DNA of 64,000 bases from Glycomyces sp. YM15 (GCF_016918015.1 NZ_JAERMK010000002.1:124001-188000); one strand, 5' to 3'; positions 1 to 9,998 are shown, counted from the stretch's first letter. The notes: a model not told the origin generated them from the sequence alone. Made by a program: numbers and translations.

Positions 1-79
1 CACCGTCTGCGGCGACGACCCCGACGTACTGCGGCGCCGCGCCCTGCGGGCCGCCGAACGGCTCCAGGAAGGCGAGTAA
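1..79 (+). CDS. purK: PurK C-terminus (5-(carboxyamino)imidazole ribonucleotide synthase), partial
   Basis: Only the last 25 codons are present; they read [20 protein letters not shown] and a short tail, ending in TAA at 77-79. The stop overlaps the A of the purE ATG (TAATG), so the two genes are translationally coupled. PurK carboxylates AIR to N5-CAIR using ATP and bicarbonate, and PurE then moves the carboxylate to carbon 4. The call rests mainly on position directly before purE plus the [18 protein letters not shown] style of tail typical of actinobacterial PurK. The ATP-grasp domain is outside the window. Confidence 0.75.
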   Translation, partial: TVCGDDPDVLRRRALRAAERLQEGE

Positions 80-591
80 TGGCAGAGCAGAAACCCCGGG
101 TCGGCGTCATCATGGGCTCCGACTCGGACTGGCCCACAATGGAACCGGCCACCGAGGTCCTCAAGGAGTTCGGCGTCCCCTACGAGGTCCGCGTCGTCTC
201 GGCCCACCGCACCCCCCACGGCATGCTCAGCTACGCCGACTCCGCCGCCTCCCGCGGCCTCCAGGTCATCATCGCCGGCGCCGGCGGCGCCGCCCACCTC
301 CCCGGCATGGTCGCCTCCGCGACCCCGCTGCCGGTCATCGGCGTGCCCGTCCCGCTCAAATACCTCGACGGCATGGACTCCCTCATGTCGATCGTCCAGA
401 TGCCCGCGGGCATCCCCGTCGCCACCGTCTCGATCGCCGGAGCCAAGAACGCCGGGCTCCTCGCCCTCCGCATCCTCGGCGCGAGCGACGAGCCGCTGCG
501 CGACAAGCTCTCCAACTACCAGGTCGACCTCGAACGCATGGTCACCGAGAAGGACTCCAACCTGCGCTACCGGCTCGCCCACCCCGAGTGA
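79..591 (+). CDS. purE: N5-carboxyaminoimidazole ribonucleotide mutase PurE
   Basis: This 170-aa class I PurE converts N5-CAIR to CAIR in de novo purine synthesis in the cytoplasm. The phosphate-binding GSDSDWP loop lies at residues 13-19, and the SAHRTP motif with catalytic His43 at 41-46. It is followed by the [10 protein letters not shown] segment typical of class I enzymes. Length and motif spacing are normal. The ATG overlaps the purK stop, so it is part of a purK-purE operon. Confidence 0.97.
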   Translation: MAEQKPRVGVIMGSDSDWPTMEPATEVLKEFGVPYEVRVVSAHRTPHGMLSYADSAASRGLQVIIAGAGGAAHLPGMVASATPLPVIGVPVPLKYLDGMDSLMSIVQMPAGIPVATVSIAGAKNAGLLALRILGASDEPLRDKLSNYQVDLERMVTEKDSNLRYRLAHPE

Positions 592-641
592 CCCTGCGAA
601 AACCGGTTCCTGCGCAACGGCAACGGCCATAGACTCGCGGT

Positions 642-1031
642 GTGTCTGACACTGAGCTGCACCCCACCGGGGGATACGAGCATGTGACCGTGGTCGAGGC
701 CGGGCGGCTGGCGATGCTCGCCGGGCAATGCCCCGTCGACGCCGACCAGCAGGTGGTCGGCATCGGGGACCTCGACGCCCAGATCGACAAGACCGCCGCA
801 AACAGCCTCGCCGCACTCGCCTCGGTCGGGGCGGCGCCCGACGACGTGGTCCGCTCCGTCGTCTACGTCGTGAGCGCCGACAGCGCGGTCATCGGCGCCG
901 CCTGGCACCGGTTCTCCGAGCAGACCGACCTCGGGCCCGCCTTCAAGGCCGCGAGCACCGTCATCGGCGTCACCGCCCTCGGCTACCCGGGCCAACTCGT
1001 CGAAGTCGACCTCACCGCACGCCTTCCCTGA
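642..1031 (+). CDS. RidA/YjgF/Rid-family protein
   Basis: This 129-aa protein has a chorismate-mutase-like fold of the Rid family. Rid proteins hydrolyse reactive enamine/imine intermediates, or act in specialised catabolism. Visible hallmarks are AMLAGQCPVD near the N-terminus, the DLDAQIDKTAANSLAAL helix, and TVIGVTALGYPGQLVEVD at the end. The Arg that binds the substrate carboxylate in true RidA is not in its usual place, so it may belong to a less-studied Rid subfamily. The GTG start at 642 is the first codon giving a complete domain. It is followed by a convergent terminator. Confidence 0.8.
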   Translation: MSDTELHPTGGYEHVTVVEAGRLAMLAGQCPVDADQQVVGIGDLDAQIDKTAANSLAALASVGAAPDDVVRSVVYVVSADSAVIGAAWHRFSEQTDLGPAFKAASTVIGVTALGYPGQLVEVDLTARLP

Positions 1032-1054
1032 CCGCGTCCACCCAAGACGCAGCG

Positions 1055-1089
1055 AAGGCCGGGAACCGCTCGTGGCGGTGCCCGGCCTT
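1055..1089. terminator. Bidirectional terminator between rid gene and DUF1348 gene
   Basis: Perfect 9-bp arms AAGGCCGGG (1055-1063) and CCCGGCCTT (1081-1089) with a 17-nt loop, flanked by A and T on either side. It lies between convergent genes. Confidence 0.65.
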
Positions 1090-1149
1090 TCTCTCGTGCC
1101 GGTGCCCGCTCGCGGCGGTGCCCGACCTCGTCTTCGGATCCTTCGCGGC

Positions 1150-1590
1150 TCAACGCTCGCTGTCGGGGCGGCGGCCGAAGATCTTCCGGTCCGACTCCTC
1201 GATCTTCACGTCGTTGATGCTCGCCTCGCGGCGGCGCATCAGGCCCTCGGCCGTGAACTCCCACATCTCGTTGCCGTGGCTGCGCCACCACTGGCCCTCG
1301 TCGTCGTGCCACTCGTACTGGAACGTCACCGCGATGCGGTCGTCAGTGAACGCCCACAACTGCTTCCGCAGTGCGTACTCGTGCTCCCGCTCCCACTTGC
1401 GGGCCAGGAAGCGCTTGATCTCCCCACGACCGGACAGGAACTCGGAACGGTTGCGCCACACCGAATCCGGTGTGTAAGCCAGGGACACTCGTTCAGGATC
1501 GCGGGTGTTCCAGCCGTCCTCTGCCGCCTGGACTTTCGCGGCGGCGGTCTCGGCCGTGAACGGCGGGAGCGGTGGTCGGGTCTCGGACAT
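1150..1590 (-). CDS. DUF1348 / SnoaL-like nuclear transport factor 2 family protein
   Basis: This 146-aa protein matches the DUF1348 branch of the NTF2/SnoaL cone fold. Diagnostic stretches are [42 protein letters not shown], a [18 protein letters not shown] core and [11 protein letters not shown]. The start is ATG at 1590, because the open frame extends much further upstream without family similarity. Function is unknown; the fold is often an enzyme or ligand-binding protein. It lies about 100 bp downstream of, and in the same direction as, the AhpD-like gene, and probably forms an operon with it. Confidence 0.85.
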   Translation of the reverse strand: MSETRPPLPPFTAETAAAKVQAAEDGWNTRDPERVSLAYTPDSVWRNRSEFLSGRGEIKRFLARKWEREHEYALRKQLWAFTDDRIAVTFQYEWHDDEGQWWRSHGNEMWEFTAEGLMRRREASINDVKIEESDRKIFGRRPDSER

Positions 1591-1691
1591 TTCGGTATTC
1601 CCTTCTGGACGGCGCCACGGGAGCGCGGTCGCGATTGCGGCCGTCCGGATCGACGGCCCGAGACGGCCCGGCGCCGGGTCGTCGCTCGTGC

Positions 1692-2234
1692 CTAGTGGTC
1701 GTGCCGGACGACCGGCCAGTCGATGTCGGTGTCGGCGGTCTTGTTGAAGTAGTTGGTGAACACCTGGAGCGCGACATTGGCGACCACTTCCGCGATCTCC
1801 TCGTCGGTGAGCCCGGCTTCGCGGGCGGCCTTCAGTTCGGTGTCGTCCACACCGCCCTTGCCGCGCAGCACGGCGGCGGCGAACGCGAGCGCGGCGGCGG
1901 TCTTCGGCTCGTCGGCCTCGCCGCGGCGGGCCTGGGCGATCGCCGTCTCGCCGAGTCCGGCGGTCTTGGCGGCCAGGTAGGTGTGGGCCGAGAGGCAGTA
2001 GTCGCAGCCGTTCTCCTGCGCCGAGAGCAGTGCGATGCGCTCGCGGAGCGGGGCGGGGAGCGCGCCGCCGGCGAGTTCGCCGGAGAGGCCGAGGTAGGCC
2101 TTGAGGACCGCGGGGCTGTTGGCCATCGCTTTGGCCATGTTCGGGGTGACGCCGAGCTGCTTCTGGACGCCGGTGAGGAGCGCGGCGGCTTCGCCGGTGG
2201 CGGTTTCGGCCTGGATCAGAGGGAGGCGTGACAT
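1692..2234 (-). CDS. Carboxymuconolactone decarboxylase / AhpD-like alkylhydroperoxidase
   Basis: This 180-aa all-helical protein carries the AhpD-type redox motif: Glu74, Cys77-Asp-Tyr-Cys80 and His84 ([11 protein letters not shown]). In AhpD this set forms a disulfide-based peroxidase with a proton relay. The GCDYC..AH arrangement and the following helices fit the uncharacterised peroxidase-related subgroup. The ATG at 2234 is preceded by GAAGGG. It is divergent from the CGNR regulator, with a repeat-rich 111-bp spacer, so regulation by that protein is likely (inference). Confidence 0.88.
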   Translation of the reverse strand: MSRLPLIQAETATGEAAALLTGVQKQLGVTPNMAKAMANSPAVLKAYLGLSGELAGGALPAPLRERIALLSAQENGCDYCLSAHTYLAAKTAGLGETAIAQARRGEADEPKTAAALAFAAAVLRGKGGVDDTELKAAREAGLTDEEIAEVVANVALQVFTNYFNKTADTDIDWPVVRHDH

Positions 2235-2251
2235 GGTTGGTGCCCTTCGGG

Positions 2252-2334
2252 TTTAACCGTCTAACTTGATTTAGCCGGTTTAGTAGTGAGAACACTAGCG
2301 GCCCGTCCAACCACCTACAAGAGTTTTGGTGGTT
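2252..2334. promoter_or_regulatory. Divergent operator/promoter region of the AhpD-like and CGNR genes
   Basis: Two degenerate direct repeats, TTTAACCGTCTAA (2252-2264) and TTTAGCCGGTTTAG (2270-2283), are 18 bp apart and near the AhpD-like gene. An inverted repeat AACCACC (2309-2315) N12 GGTGGTT (2328-2334) lies on the other side. The second arm touches a -10-like TACAAT (2334-2339) that is 6 nt from the CGNR ATG, so the CGNR mRNA may be leaderless and autoregulated. The protein-site pairing is inference. Confidence 0.45.
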
Positions 2335-2345
2335 ACAATTGAGAG

Positions 2346-2882
2346 ATGACCGTCACGCGCCCGCTCATGGGAGAACCCCTGCCGCTCGACCTGCTCGACA
2401 CCGTCTGGATGGAGAACGGCTCCCTCCGCGATGTCTTCGACACCCCTGGGGCCCTGCAGGGATGGCTCGCCGAGCACGAGTTCCCCGTCGACGCACCCGA
2501 GAGGGAAGTGCGCGAACACCTCACCGAGGCCCGCGAGTCGATCCGCGCCTTCCTTCAGAAGCACGACGACGGCGAGGCCAGGCTCAACTCAGTCCTCGCA
2601 CACGGCACGCGGAACCCGCGACTGGTCGACGGCCGCCCGGAAGTGGTGGACTCCGTCGACGACCCCGCGCACCTCCCGGGTTGGAATTGCGCCGTCGAGT
2701 TCCTGGACCTCCTCGAGCGCAAGCCGGACCGCATCCGCAAGTGCGCCAACCACGAATGCGTCCTCTGGTACCTCGACACCACCCGCAACGGCAGTCGCCG
2801 CTGGCACTCCATGGAGACCTGCGGAAACAGGGCAAAAGCCAAACGCTTCCATGACCGCCACGCCTCGGAGCCCCCCAAATGA
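2346..2882 (+). CDS. CGNR zinc-finger transcriptional regulator (ABATE domain)
   Basis: This 178-aa protein has the two-part layout of the CGNR family. The N-terminal ABATE-like helical region (about 1-130) has the characteristic [10 protein letters not shown] opening. The C-terminal treble-clef-like zinc finger holds [17 protein letters not shown], then [21 protein letters not shown]. Cys pairs and the CGNR box are intact. The family is predicted to regulate neighbouring stress-metabolism genes, and here the neighbours are the divergent AhpD-like/DUF1348 genes. No strong RBS is visible before the ATG at 2346. The TACAAT 6 nt upstream suggests leaderless translation. Confidence 0.85.
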   Translation: MTVTRPLMGEPLPLDLLDTVWMENGSLRDVFDTPGALQGWLAEHEFPVDAPEREVREHLTEARESIRAFLQKHDDGEARLNSVLAHGTRNPRLVDGRPEVVDSVDDPAHLPGWNCAVEFLDLLERKPDRIRKCANHECVLWYLDTTRNGSRRWHSMETCGNRAKAKRFHDRHASEPPK

Positions 2883-3389
2883 GTTCTGAGACCGCCCGGA
2901 ATCTCGACGATGTGGGCGCTGGCGGCGAACGCCGAGATCGGTGTGGGAAACCGGCAGCGATGCCATGCGCCCGCGCCCTGTCCCGTACCCGCATCGCGAG
3001 GGTGCAGTGCGGCAAGAGCGCGCCAGGGCGGTAGTACGGCAAGACGCTGTCTACCAGTGGCTCGGCCTTCTCCTGGACTGTTTGATGCAGCTCCAGAAGT
3101 CGGGGCGAGGGGACCACTCCGAGGAACATCGGAGACTCATCGGTCAGGAAGAACCCGAGTGACGCCGACGGCAGCGAAACTCCGACAGTCTCGGCGAGTA
3201 TCGGCCGAACATGCTCGGCGACCTCGCCGACGTCCTCGCAATCGAACACCGACAACGTGACATGCGGGTGATAGTCGGCGTCAGGTGCACTCGCCAGCGA
3301 CTGAATGCCCCCGCATCGAGCGCCGCCCAGATCTGACGGACCCGCCGGTCGGCATCATCGTCGAGGAACAGTTCGATCGCGTACAGCAC
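2880..3389 (-). pseudogene. 2'-5' RNA ligase-like 2H phosphoesterase, double frameshift
   Basis: Reading in from the ATG at 3389 gives MLYAIELFLDDDADRRVRQI and AALDAGAF, a 2H-family start. The family signature then continues only in a second frame: SLASAPDADYHPHVTLSVFD with the first H-x-T motif, and LPHCTLAM with the second. A third frame is needed for the tail PISAFAASAHIVEIPGG. Each shift (near 3302 and near 2952) is repaired by adding one C. These are therefore single-base losses from a once intact gene of about 165 codons, or sequencing errors. The tail collides with the 3' end of the CGNR gene. Such proteins are cyclic phosphodiesterases or RNA ligases. Confidence 0.7.
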
Positions 3390-3394
3390 GGCGC

Positions 3395-4558
3395 CTAGGC
3401 CTCCTGGCAGAGGATCGCGGCGTGGGCTTCTCCCAGCCGCGTCAGCACTAGGGTCGCCTCGTTGTCGCCCTTGAGCTTCAACTGCTTCCTCAGCGCGGCC
3501 GGGTCGATTCCCGTTCCCCTCTGCTTGATCGTGAGGCGGCCGATCCCGCGCTCCGCCAGCAAGGCCTTGAGCTTCTTGGGGTGCAGGGGCCAGACCTCCT
3601 CGATCTTCCAGACCCTCGCGAACGGGGTGTCGACAAGCCGATCGCTGTACAGGTAGGCGATGGCCTCATGCGCCGTGTGGGCTTCCAACGCTTCCGCCAA
3701 CTCGGCGACCAAACCCGCACGGATCACCGCTCCGTCCGGCTCGTGCAGGTACTCGGCGACCTCGCCCACCTCGGCGAGCTCCTCGCCGCTGCCCGTCAGC
3801 TCGTGCCACTCGCCCGCCTTGCACAAGCTCGCCCTGCGCGGCACCTCTGCCGCCTCGCCCAACCACAGGCAGGCCTCCACGACGTCCCGGTCCACCGAGA
3901 CCCATTCCGCCTCGGCGCCTTCCGGAATCCACTCGTGGCTGATGCCCGGCCCGAGTTTCAGCGCGGCGAACCCGGTCTTCGACATGTGCGTCAGAAGGTC
4001 GTTCAGCGGCGGCGAGTATGCGGCCGGGTTGAAGTTCCTTCCCGCTCCCGACCGCCTGGCCGGGTCCGCGAACGCCGCTTCCAGCAGCGGCGTCTTCAGC
4101 GCGTCGCCCACCGCGATCCCGACCGGCAATCCCATCGCCTCGGCGTTCGCCGTCGCGTACGCCGCCGTCTCCTCGCTCATGTCCACGGCCTCGACCCGCA
4201 GGCCCGCCTCCGCGAACGCCAGCGCCTCCGTGCCGAGCCCGCAGCACAGATCGGTCACCGCCTCCGCGTGACGGGCGAACCGCGCCGCCCTGCGCTCTGC
4301 CACGACCCACCGCGTGGCCTGCTCCAGGCCCGCCCGCGTGAAATAGAGCTCCGCCGCCCGTTCGCCGAACTTTCCCCGGGCCTTCTCCCGCAGCTCGGCC
4401 AGCGTGAGGGCCGCCGCCGCGAGGTCCGGTTCCACGCCGGCCTTCCGGAGGGTCAGGGGCGCCCGGTCGCCGTCGCGCCGTAGGGCGTCGGCGGCTTGCG
4501 TCTGGAGTTCGGGGCGGGCCCTGATGGCGGCGAGCAGGCTGGTGTCCACGTGCCTCAT
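3395..4558 (-). CDS. Class I SAM-dependent methyltransferase with THUMP-like C-terminal domain
   Basis: This 387-aa protein has an N-terminal helical part (1-95) and a Rossmann methyltransferase core. Motif I is VTDLCCGLGTEALAFA (about 101-116), motif II ends in VEAVDMSE, and the motif IV segment is FADPARRSG. A C-terminal THUMP-like domain (about 290-387) ends in GRLTIKQRGTGIDPAALRKQ. The DPA(R) signature and overall order match actinobacterial putative RNA methyltransferases. The substrate is not known. The ATG at 4558 is divergent from groES. The shared 220-bp spacer is occupied by groES control elements. Confidence 0.85.
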   Translation of the reverse strand: MRHVDTSLLAAIRARPELQTQAADALRRDGDRAPLTLRKAGVEPDLAAAALTLAELREKARGKFGERAAELYFTRAGLEQATRWVVAERRAARFARHAEAVTDLCCGLGTEALAFAEAGLRVEAVDMSEETAAYATANAEAMGLPVGIAVGDALKTPLLEAAFADPARRSGAGRNFNPAAYSPPLNDLLTHMSKTGFAALKLGPGISHEWIPEGAEAEWVSVDRDVVEACLWLGEAAEVPRRASLCKAGEWHELTGSGEELAEVGEVAEYLHEPDGAVIRAGLVAELAEALEAHTAHEAIAYLYSDRLVDTPFARVWKIEEVWPLHPKKLKALLAERGIGRLTIKQRGTGIDPAALRKQLKLKGDNEATLVLTRLGEAHAAILCQEA

Positions 4559-4581
4559 CGTATGACGTTCGAGACCCCGGG

Positions 4582-4611
4582 TTGACGCTCCCCACCTGGG
4601 CGAATTATCTT
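4582..4611 (+). promoter_or_regulatory. groESL housekeeping-type promoter
   Basis: -35 TTGACG (4582-4587), 18-bp spacer, -10 TATCTT (4606-4611). The predicted start point falls at the first CIRCE half-site, which suits HrcA repression. Confidence 0.65.
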
Positions 4612-4616
4612 ACGCC

Positions 4617-4643
4617 TTAGCACTCGCAGACCGAGATTGCTAA
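4617..4643. promoter_or_regulatory. CIRCE operator 1 (HrcA site)
   Basis: TTAGCACTC, 9-bp spacer, GATTGCTAA. This is one mismatch from the canonical TTAGCACTC-N9-GAGTGCTAA. HrcA represses groESL here and is relieved by heat shock through GroEL feedback (known for the family). Confidence 0.9.
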
Positions 4644-4657
4644 GCGCTATGATCGGC

Positions 4658-4684
4658 TTGGCACTCTCGCCTAGAGAGTGCCAA
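4658..4684. promoter_or_regulatory. CIRCE operator 2 (HrcA site)
   Basis: A perfect inverted repeat TTGGCACTC-N9-GAGTGCCAA, centred 41 bp (about four helical turns) after operator 1. It lies in the transcribed leader upstream of groES. Confidence 0.9.
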
Positions 4685-4777
4685 CAGCCACGGGCCGGTG
4701 CCTCGGCACCCGCGACGACGAGACCCGAGCCGTCGTGGCGATATCCGTTTTTGAACACGCAGGTTTGGAGAAACCAA

Positions 4778-5077
4778 GTGAGCAAGGCTGCCATCAAGCC
4801 GCTGGGCGACCGCATCGTTGTTCAGGCGAACGAGGCCGAGACCACGACCGCCTCGGGCATCGTCATCCCCGACACCGCCAAGGAGAAGCCCCAGGAGGGC
4901 ACCGTTCTGGCCGTGGGCCCGGGCGCCTTCGACGACAAGGGCAACCGCCTCCCGATCGACGTGAAGGTCGGCGACGTGGTCATCTACTCCAAGTACGGCG
5001 GCACCGAGGTCAAGTACAACGGCGAGGAGTACCTCGTCCTGTCCTCGCGCGACGTCCTCGCGGTCGTCGAGAACTAG
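4778..5077 (+). CDS. groES: Co-chaperonin GroES (Hsp10)
   Basis: This 99-aa GroES starts at GTG 4778 with GGAG at 4767-4770. An upstream in-frame extension is rejected because it crosses the CIRCE elements and the family starts at this [13 protein letters not shown] stretch. The mobile loop ([12 protein letters not shown], about 21-32) that docks onto GroEL is present, as is the [22 protein letters not shown] barrel. It caps GroEL during ATP-driven folding in the cytosol. It is first in a groES-groEL operon, separated from groEL by a 54-nt spacer with a strong hairpin. Confidence 0.97.
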   Translation: MSKAAIKPLGDRIVVQANEAETTTASGIVIPDTAKEKPQEGTVLAVGPGAFDDKGNRLPIDVKVGDVVIYSKYGGTEVKYNGEEYLVLSSRDVLAVVEN

Positions 5078-6769
<1,692 letters not shown>

Positions 6770-6804
6770 CGCCGGGCCGGTCTGACCGGCGACGGGAACG
6801 AACA

Positions 6805-6835
6805 GCAAGGCCGCCGACCTCGTCGGCGGCCTTGC
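6805..6835 (+). terminator. groESL terminator
   Basis: A 13-bp stem GCAAGGCCGCCGA...TCGGCGGCCTTGC closes on a very short loop 36 bp after the groEL stop. Confidence 0.75.
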
Positions 6836-6899
6836 TCCGTCTCCGGTCCCGGGTTTAACCGCAGGTCGGACGCGGGCTCGGAACCTCAAGTGTCAACAT

Positions 6900-6990
6900 C
6901 CCGACAGTTAGTCGCACTACTGTCGGGAAACCGATAGAGTTCAAGTGCCTTCGCGGCCTTTGGGGATCGGAGCCGCGAAGGCGCTTTTCT
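6900..6990 (+). other. Dyad followed by a second plus-strand terminator, possible small transcript
   Basis: Downstream of the groESL terminator a 9-bp dyad CCCGACAGT (6900-6908) N10 ACTGTCGGG (6919-6927) is followed by an intrinsic terminator: GCCTTCGCGGC (6947-6957), 14-nt loop, GCCGCGAAGGC (6972-6982), then GCTTTTC. No plus-strand reading frame precedes this terminator, so it would end either groESL read-through or a short RNA. No convincing promoter was found. Confidence 0.35.
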
Positions 6991-7064
6991 ACCCAGAAAC
7001 CGATGGTTCGACCCTCGGTCCCGGCGCCCCCGACCCGCAGGCCCGATCCGCAAGGATCCCGGCC

Positions 7065-8798
7065 TCATTCGCTCTCGCGCACTCGCAGCTCCCGCATCCG
7101 GTTGAGGGTCGCCGCCACCTCGTACCGCCGCGGCACCGCCAGGTCGATCTCCCTGACCCGCAGCAGCTCCGCCTCGCCGCCGGCGTCCAACGCCTCGTCC
7201 AGTCGATCCAGGACCTCTTCGACCGTGGCCTCGCCGTCGATCCACCCCTGCCGCACGGCCGCTTCGATCGCCAGGCCGATCCCGGTGGTCATCGCGGGGT
7301 CGGTGATCTGCTCCACCGATCGAACATCCACATCGGACTCGCCGAAGCGCAGCCCGTCCGTACCGCCGGCCTTGATCTTCTGCTTCCCTCGCGACGCCGA
7401 CGACACCGACCGCGGGTCGATCACACGCGCCCGCGGCATCCGGAACCCCTCGGCCTCGACCCGCCGCCCGGTCGGCTCGGCCGCCAAGGCCTTCGCCCGC
7501 TCCGTCACGTCCTCGGGCCGGTACGCGTCCATCAAGATCACCCGATCGGCGACGTCCATGTAGTCGCCCGAGCCGCCCATCACGAGGATCGTCGCCACCC
7601 CGTGCTCGTCGGCCATCGACCGCACCAGGTCCACCAGCGGCGTCAGCGGCTCGCGGTCCTTCGCCACCAGCTCCTGCATTCGCGCGTCGCGGATCATCAG
7701 GTTCGTCGCTGCCGTGTCCTCGTCGATCAGCAGCACCTTCGCCCCCGCCTCAAGGGCTTCGACGATGCCCGCGGCCTGCGAGGTCGAACCCGACGCGTTC
7801 TCGGTCGTGAAATGCCGGGTGTCGTCACCGCTCGGCAGGTGGTCGACGAACGCGTGCACGTCGACGCCCGTCACCGCGCGCCCGTCCTCGGCCCGGATCT
7901 TCACCGCCGACCGGTCCGCGACCACCAGGTCCCGCCCGTCCCCGGGCACGTGGTCCCACACCCCGGACTCCAAGGCCCGCAGCAGGGTCGACTTCCCGTG
8001 GAACCCGCCGCCGACGACCAGGGTCACGCCCGGCCCGATCCCCATGCCCCGCACCGTCCCCGCATGCGGCAGCTCGAACTCGACCGCCATCGACGCCGGG
8101 CTCGCGAACGGCACGCCCGACTCCATCGGCCGATCGTCCACACCCGAACGCCGCGCGAGCATCGCCCCGTCCGCCACGAACGCGACCAGTCCCGCCGCCG
8201 CCACGGCCTCCCTGAGCGCCTGCACGTCGTCGGCGTGGCGCGTCCACACCAGCACGTCCTCCTCGCTCACCGAGAGCGCCTCGTCGGCCGCGTCGGGCAG
8301 GACCTCGCACAGCAGCCGCGCGGCCTGCCGCCCTGCGATCCGCCGCCCGTGCCCGGGGAACTGCGCCCCGAGCCGGAACACCACCGACCCGTCCGCCCCG
8401 ACGGTGCACGAGGCCCGCCGCAGGATCTCCTGCCCGCCCCCGTCGATCCGCAGGTCTCTCGTGGGACACGCCTTCCGGAACCGCTTGGCGAGCAGCACCG
8501 CCAGCGCCCGCCGCCGCTCCTCCGTCGCGTACCAGTCCGCGACCAGGTCAGCGGCCTCCGCGTCGAACTCGAGCGCCACGCGGCTCGGCGGCGCGTACGG
8601 GTCCGACTGGACCCGCAGAATGTCCAGAATCGCCGGGCCTGCCCACCATTTGCCACGCAAGGATTTATATCGGCCGTAACTCGTACCTTCCAGGGCCGTT
8701 AGTTCGTTAGACAAGTCATGGCGAGGTGGATGTGAACGATGGTCACCAATATCGCGGGACTCGGCTTGATACGGTCGTCCGCCTCTTCGCTGTGTCAT
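7065..8798 (-). CDS. Predicted ATPase of the ABC class (ABC_ATPase family)
   Basis: About 577 aa if translation starts at ATG 8798. The family core opens at TALEGTSYGRYKSLRG, and an in-frame TTG at 8714 just before it is an alternative start. Visible elements are the P-loop GGGFHGKSTLLRALE (about 275-289), the Walker B VLLIDEDTAATNLMIRD, and VATILVMGGSGDYMDVADRVI near the C-terminus. The protein lacks transmembrane segments and a transporter partner, so it is not a classical ABC importer or exporter. The family is conserved but its function in bacteria is unknown; a trypanosome relative is an RNA-binding ATPase. It converges on groEL. Confidence 0.85.
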   Translation of the reverse strand: MTQRRGGRPYQAESRDIGDHRSHPPRHDLSNELTALEGTSYGRYKSLRGKWWAGPAILDILRVQSDPYAPPSRVALEFDAEAADLVADWYATEERRRALAVLLAKRFRKACPTRDLRIDGGGQEILRRASCTVGADGSVVFRLGAQFPGHGRRIAGRQAARLLCEVLPDAADEALSVSEEDVLVWTRHADDVQALREAVAAAGLVAFVADGAMLARRSGVDDRPMESGVPFASPASMAVEFELPHAGTVRGMGIGPGVTLVVGGGFHGKSTLLRALESGVWDHVPGDGRDLVVADRSAVKIRAEDGRAVTGVDVHAFVDHLPSGDDTRHFTTENASGSTSQAAGIVEALEAGAKVLLIDEDTAATNLMIRDARMQELVAKDREPLTPLVDLVRSMADEHGVATILVMGGSGDYMDVADRVILMDAYRPEDVTERAKALAAEPTGRRVEAEGFRMPRARVIDPRSVSSASRGKQKIKAGGTDGLRFGESDVDVRSVEQITDPAMTTGIGLAIEAAVRQGWIDGEATVEEVLDRLDEALDAGGEAELLRVREIDLAVPRRYEVAATLNRMRELRVRESE

Positions 8799-8989
8799 GC
8801 CCCCAGTTTCCCATCCGGGTCGAGGAACTCGCGTCAAGCGAACCGGAACACCATGCGTATGCGCCCCGGCCCCGAAACCTCGCAAAGTCACTCGAAAAAT
8901 TCGCGCGAACTCGCGTCATGGCGGCGGACCGCCTGCGTGCTGGTAACAGAGAGCCACGCACGGCCTACCGCAGCGAAAGGTAGAACAAA

Positions 8990-9610
8990 GTGAGAACCGT
9001 ACTGGTCTGTGTTAAGACTCCTCAAGCCGGACAGAAGATCTCGGCCTGCGCGACCCGCATGGGCTTGGCGCAGGCGGTCAAGTCGGTTGAGGGCTCGCCC
9101 GAGCTCTTCCTCGAACTCGGACGCCGCCAGGTGGACGTGGTCCTGGTCGACGTGGCCCTGGCCGCGCCGGACCCGGTCAAGTTCGTGAAGACCGTCCGTG
9201 CCCGCTCGCCCCGGACAGGAGTCCTCCTGTCCGGAGCGGCCGATCCGCGCACGGCGGCCATGGTGGTCGCCGCGGGCGCCCGGGGTGTCATCCGCACCCC
9301 GTCCAACAACTCCGACGACCTGCTGGTCGCGCTGGCGCAGGCGATCATGTTCGCCTCGCCGACGCTCCAGCGCGTCACCGAGACCGTGCCGCGGCAGCGC
9401 TCGACGCTGCAGGGCATGAAGCTCACGGAACGCGAACTGCAGGTCCTGCGGGGCATGAGCGAAGGGAAGTCCAACGCGGAGATCGGGCGCGACCTGTTCG
9501 TCTCCGAAGACACCGTCAAGACCCACGCGCGGCGCATGTTCCGCAAGCTCGGCGCCCGCGACCGAGCCCACGCGGTGGCCGAGGCCTTCCGTTCGGGCCT
9601 CGTCTGCTGA
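8990..9610 (+). CDS. bldM: BldM-like orphan response regulator (atypical receiver + LuxR HTH)
   Basis: This 206-aa protein has a receiver-like domain (1-120) and a LuxR/FixJ-type HTH (about 143-197): LTERELQVLRGMSEGKSNAE and SEDTVKTHARRMFRKLGARD. The HTH closely resembles BldM of Streptomyces, the developmental regulator that works as a homodimer or with WhiI. The phosphoacceptor position Asp54 is kept (VLVDVALAAPD). The acidic pair after beta-1 is replaced (VLVCVKTPQ), and the usual Thr and Lys switch residues are gone. Phosphorylation-independent action is therefore likely, as known for BldM. GTG start with GAAAGG upstream. No kinase gene is adjacent. The groEL and guaB blocks flank it. Confidence 0.8.
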   Translation: MRTVLVCVKTPQAGQKISACATRMGLAQAVKSVEGSPELFLELGRRQVDVVLVDVALAAPDPVKFVKTVRARSPRTGVLLSGAADPRTAAMVVAAGARGVIRTPSNNSDDLLVALAQAIMFASPTLQRVTETVPRQRSTLQGMKLTERELQVLRGMSEGKSNAEIGRDLFVSEDTVKTHARRMFRKLGARDRAHAVAEAFRSGLVC

Positions 9611-9998
9611 CCATCCACTGACGACGCACGCGTCCCGACTGGCAGGAGAGGACGCGCCCGTCCCCCGGAGAGACATGCGCGCGAGGCGACGGCGGTGACC
9701 GGCAGGGTTACGCACCGGAGTTCGCCTACCGGCGCGGCAAAGCGAGCGAGAGCAGCGCACGCTCGACAAGCACGGCGACAAGCATCGAACGGTGACCAGT
9801 GGGGACCGAGGAATCCGCGGGGCGAGGGGCCCCGCGGCACGGCCCGGTCCATGAGGTTCACCAAGCTGCGCGACGGGGCCGGAGGCGCCGGTTCCGCGAA
9901 ACGGCGCCAAGGGCTTCCTTCGGGCCGCGTTCCGTCCTCGGGTCCGTGCGCGCCTGCCGACTCCGCCGGCGCCACCCAGCCTGGGGAACCTTTCCTCC
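9611..9998. other. Non-coding gap between bldM-like gene and amidase
   Basis: 388 bp with no reading frame I would call a gene on either strand. One hairpin is present: CCGCGGGG (9815-9822), 7-nt loop, CCCCGCGG (9830-9837), without a T tract. Nothing else is recognisable. Confidence 0.5.
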
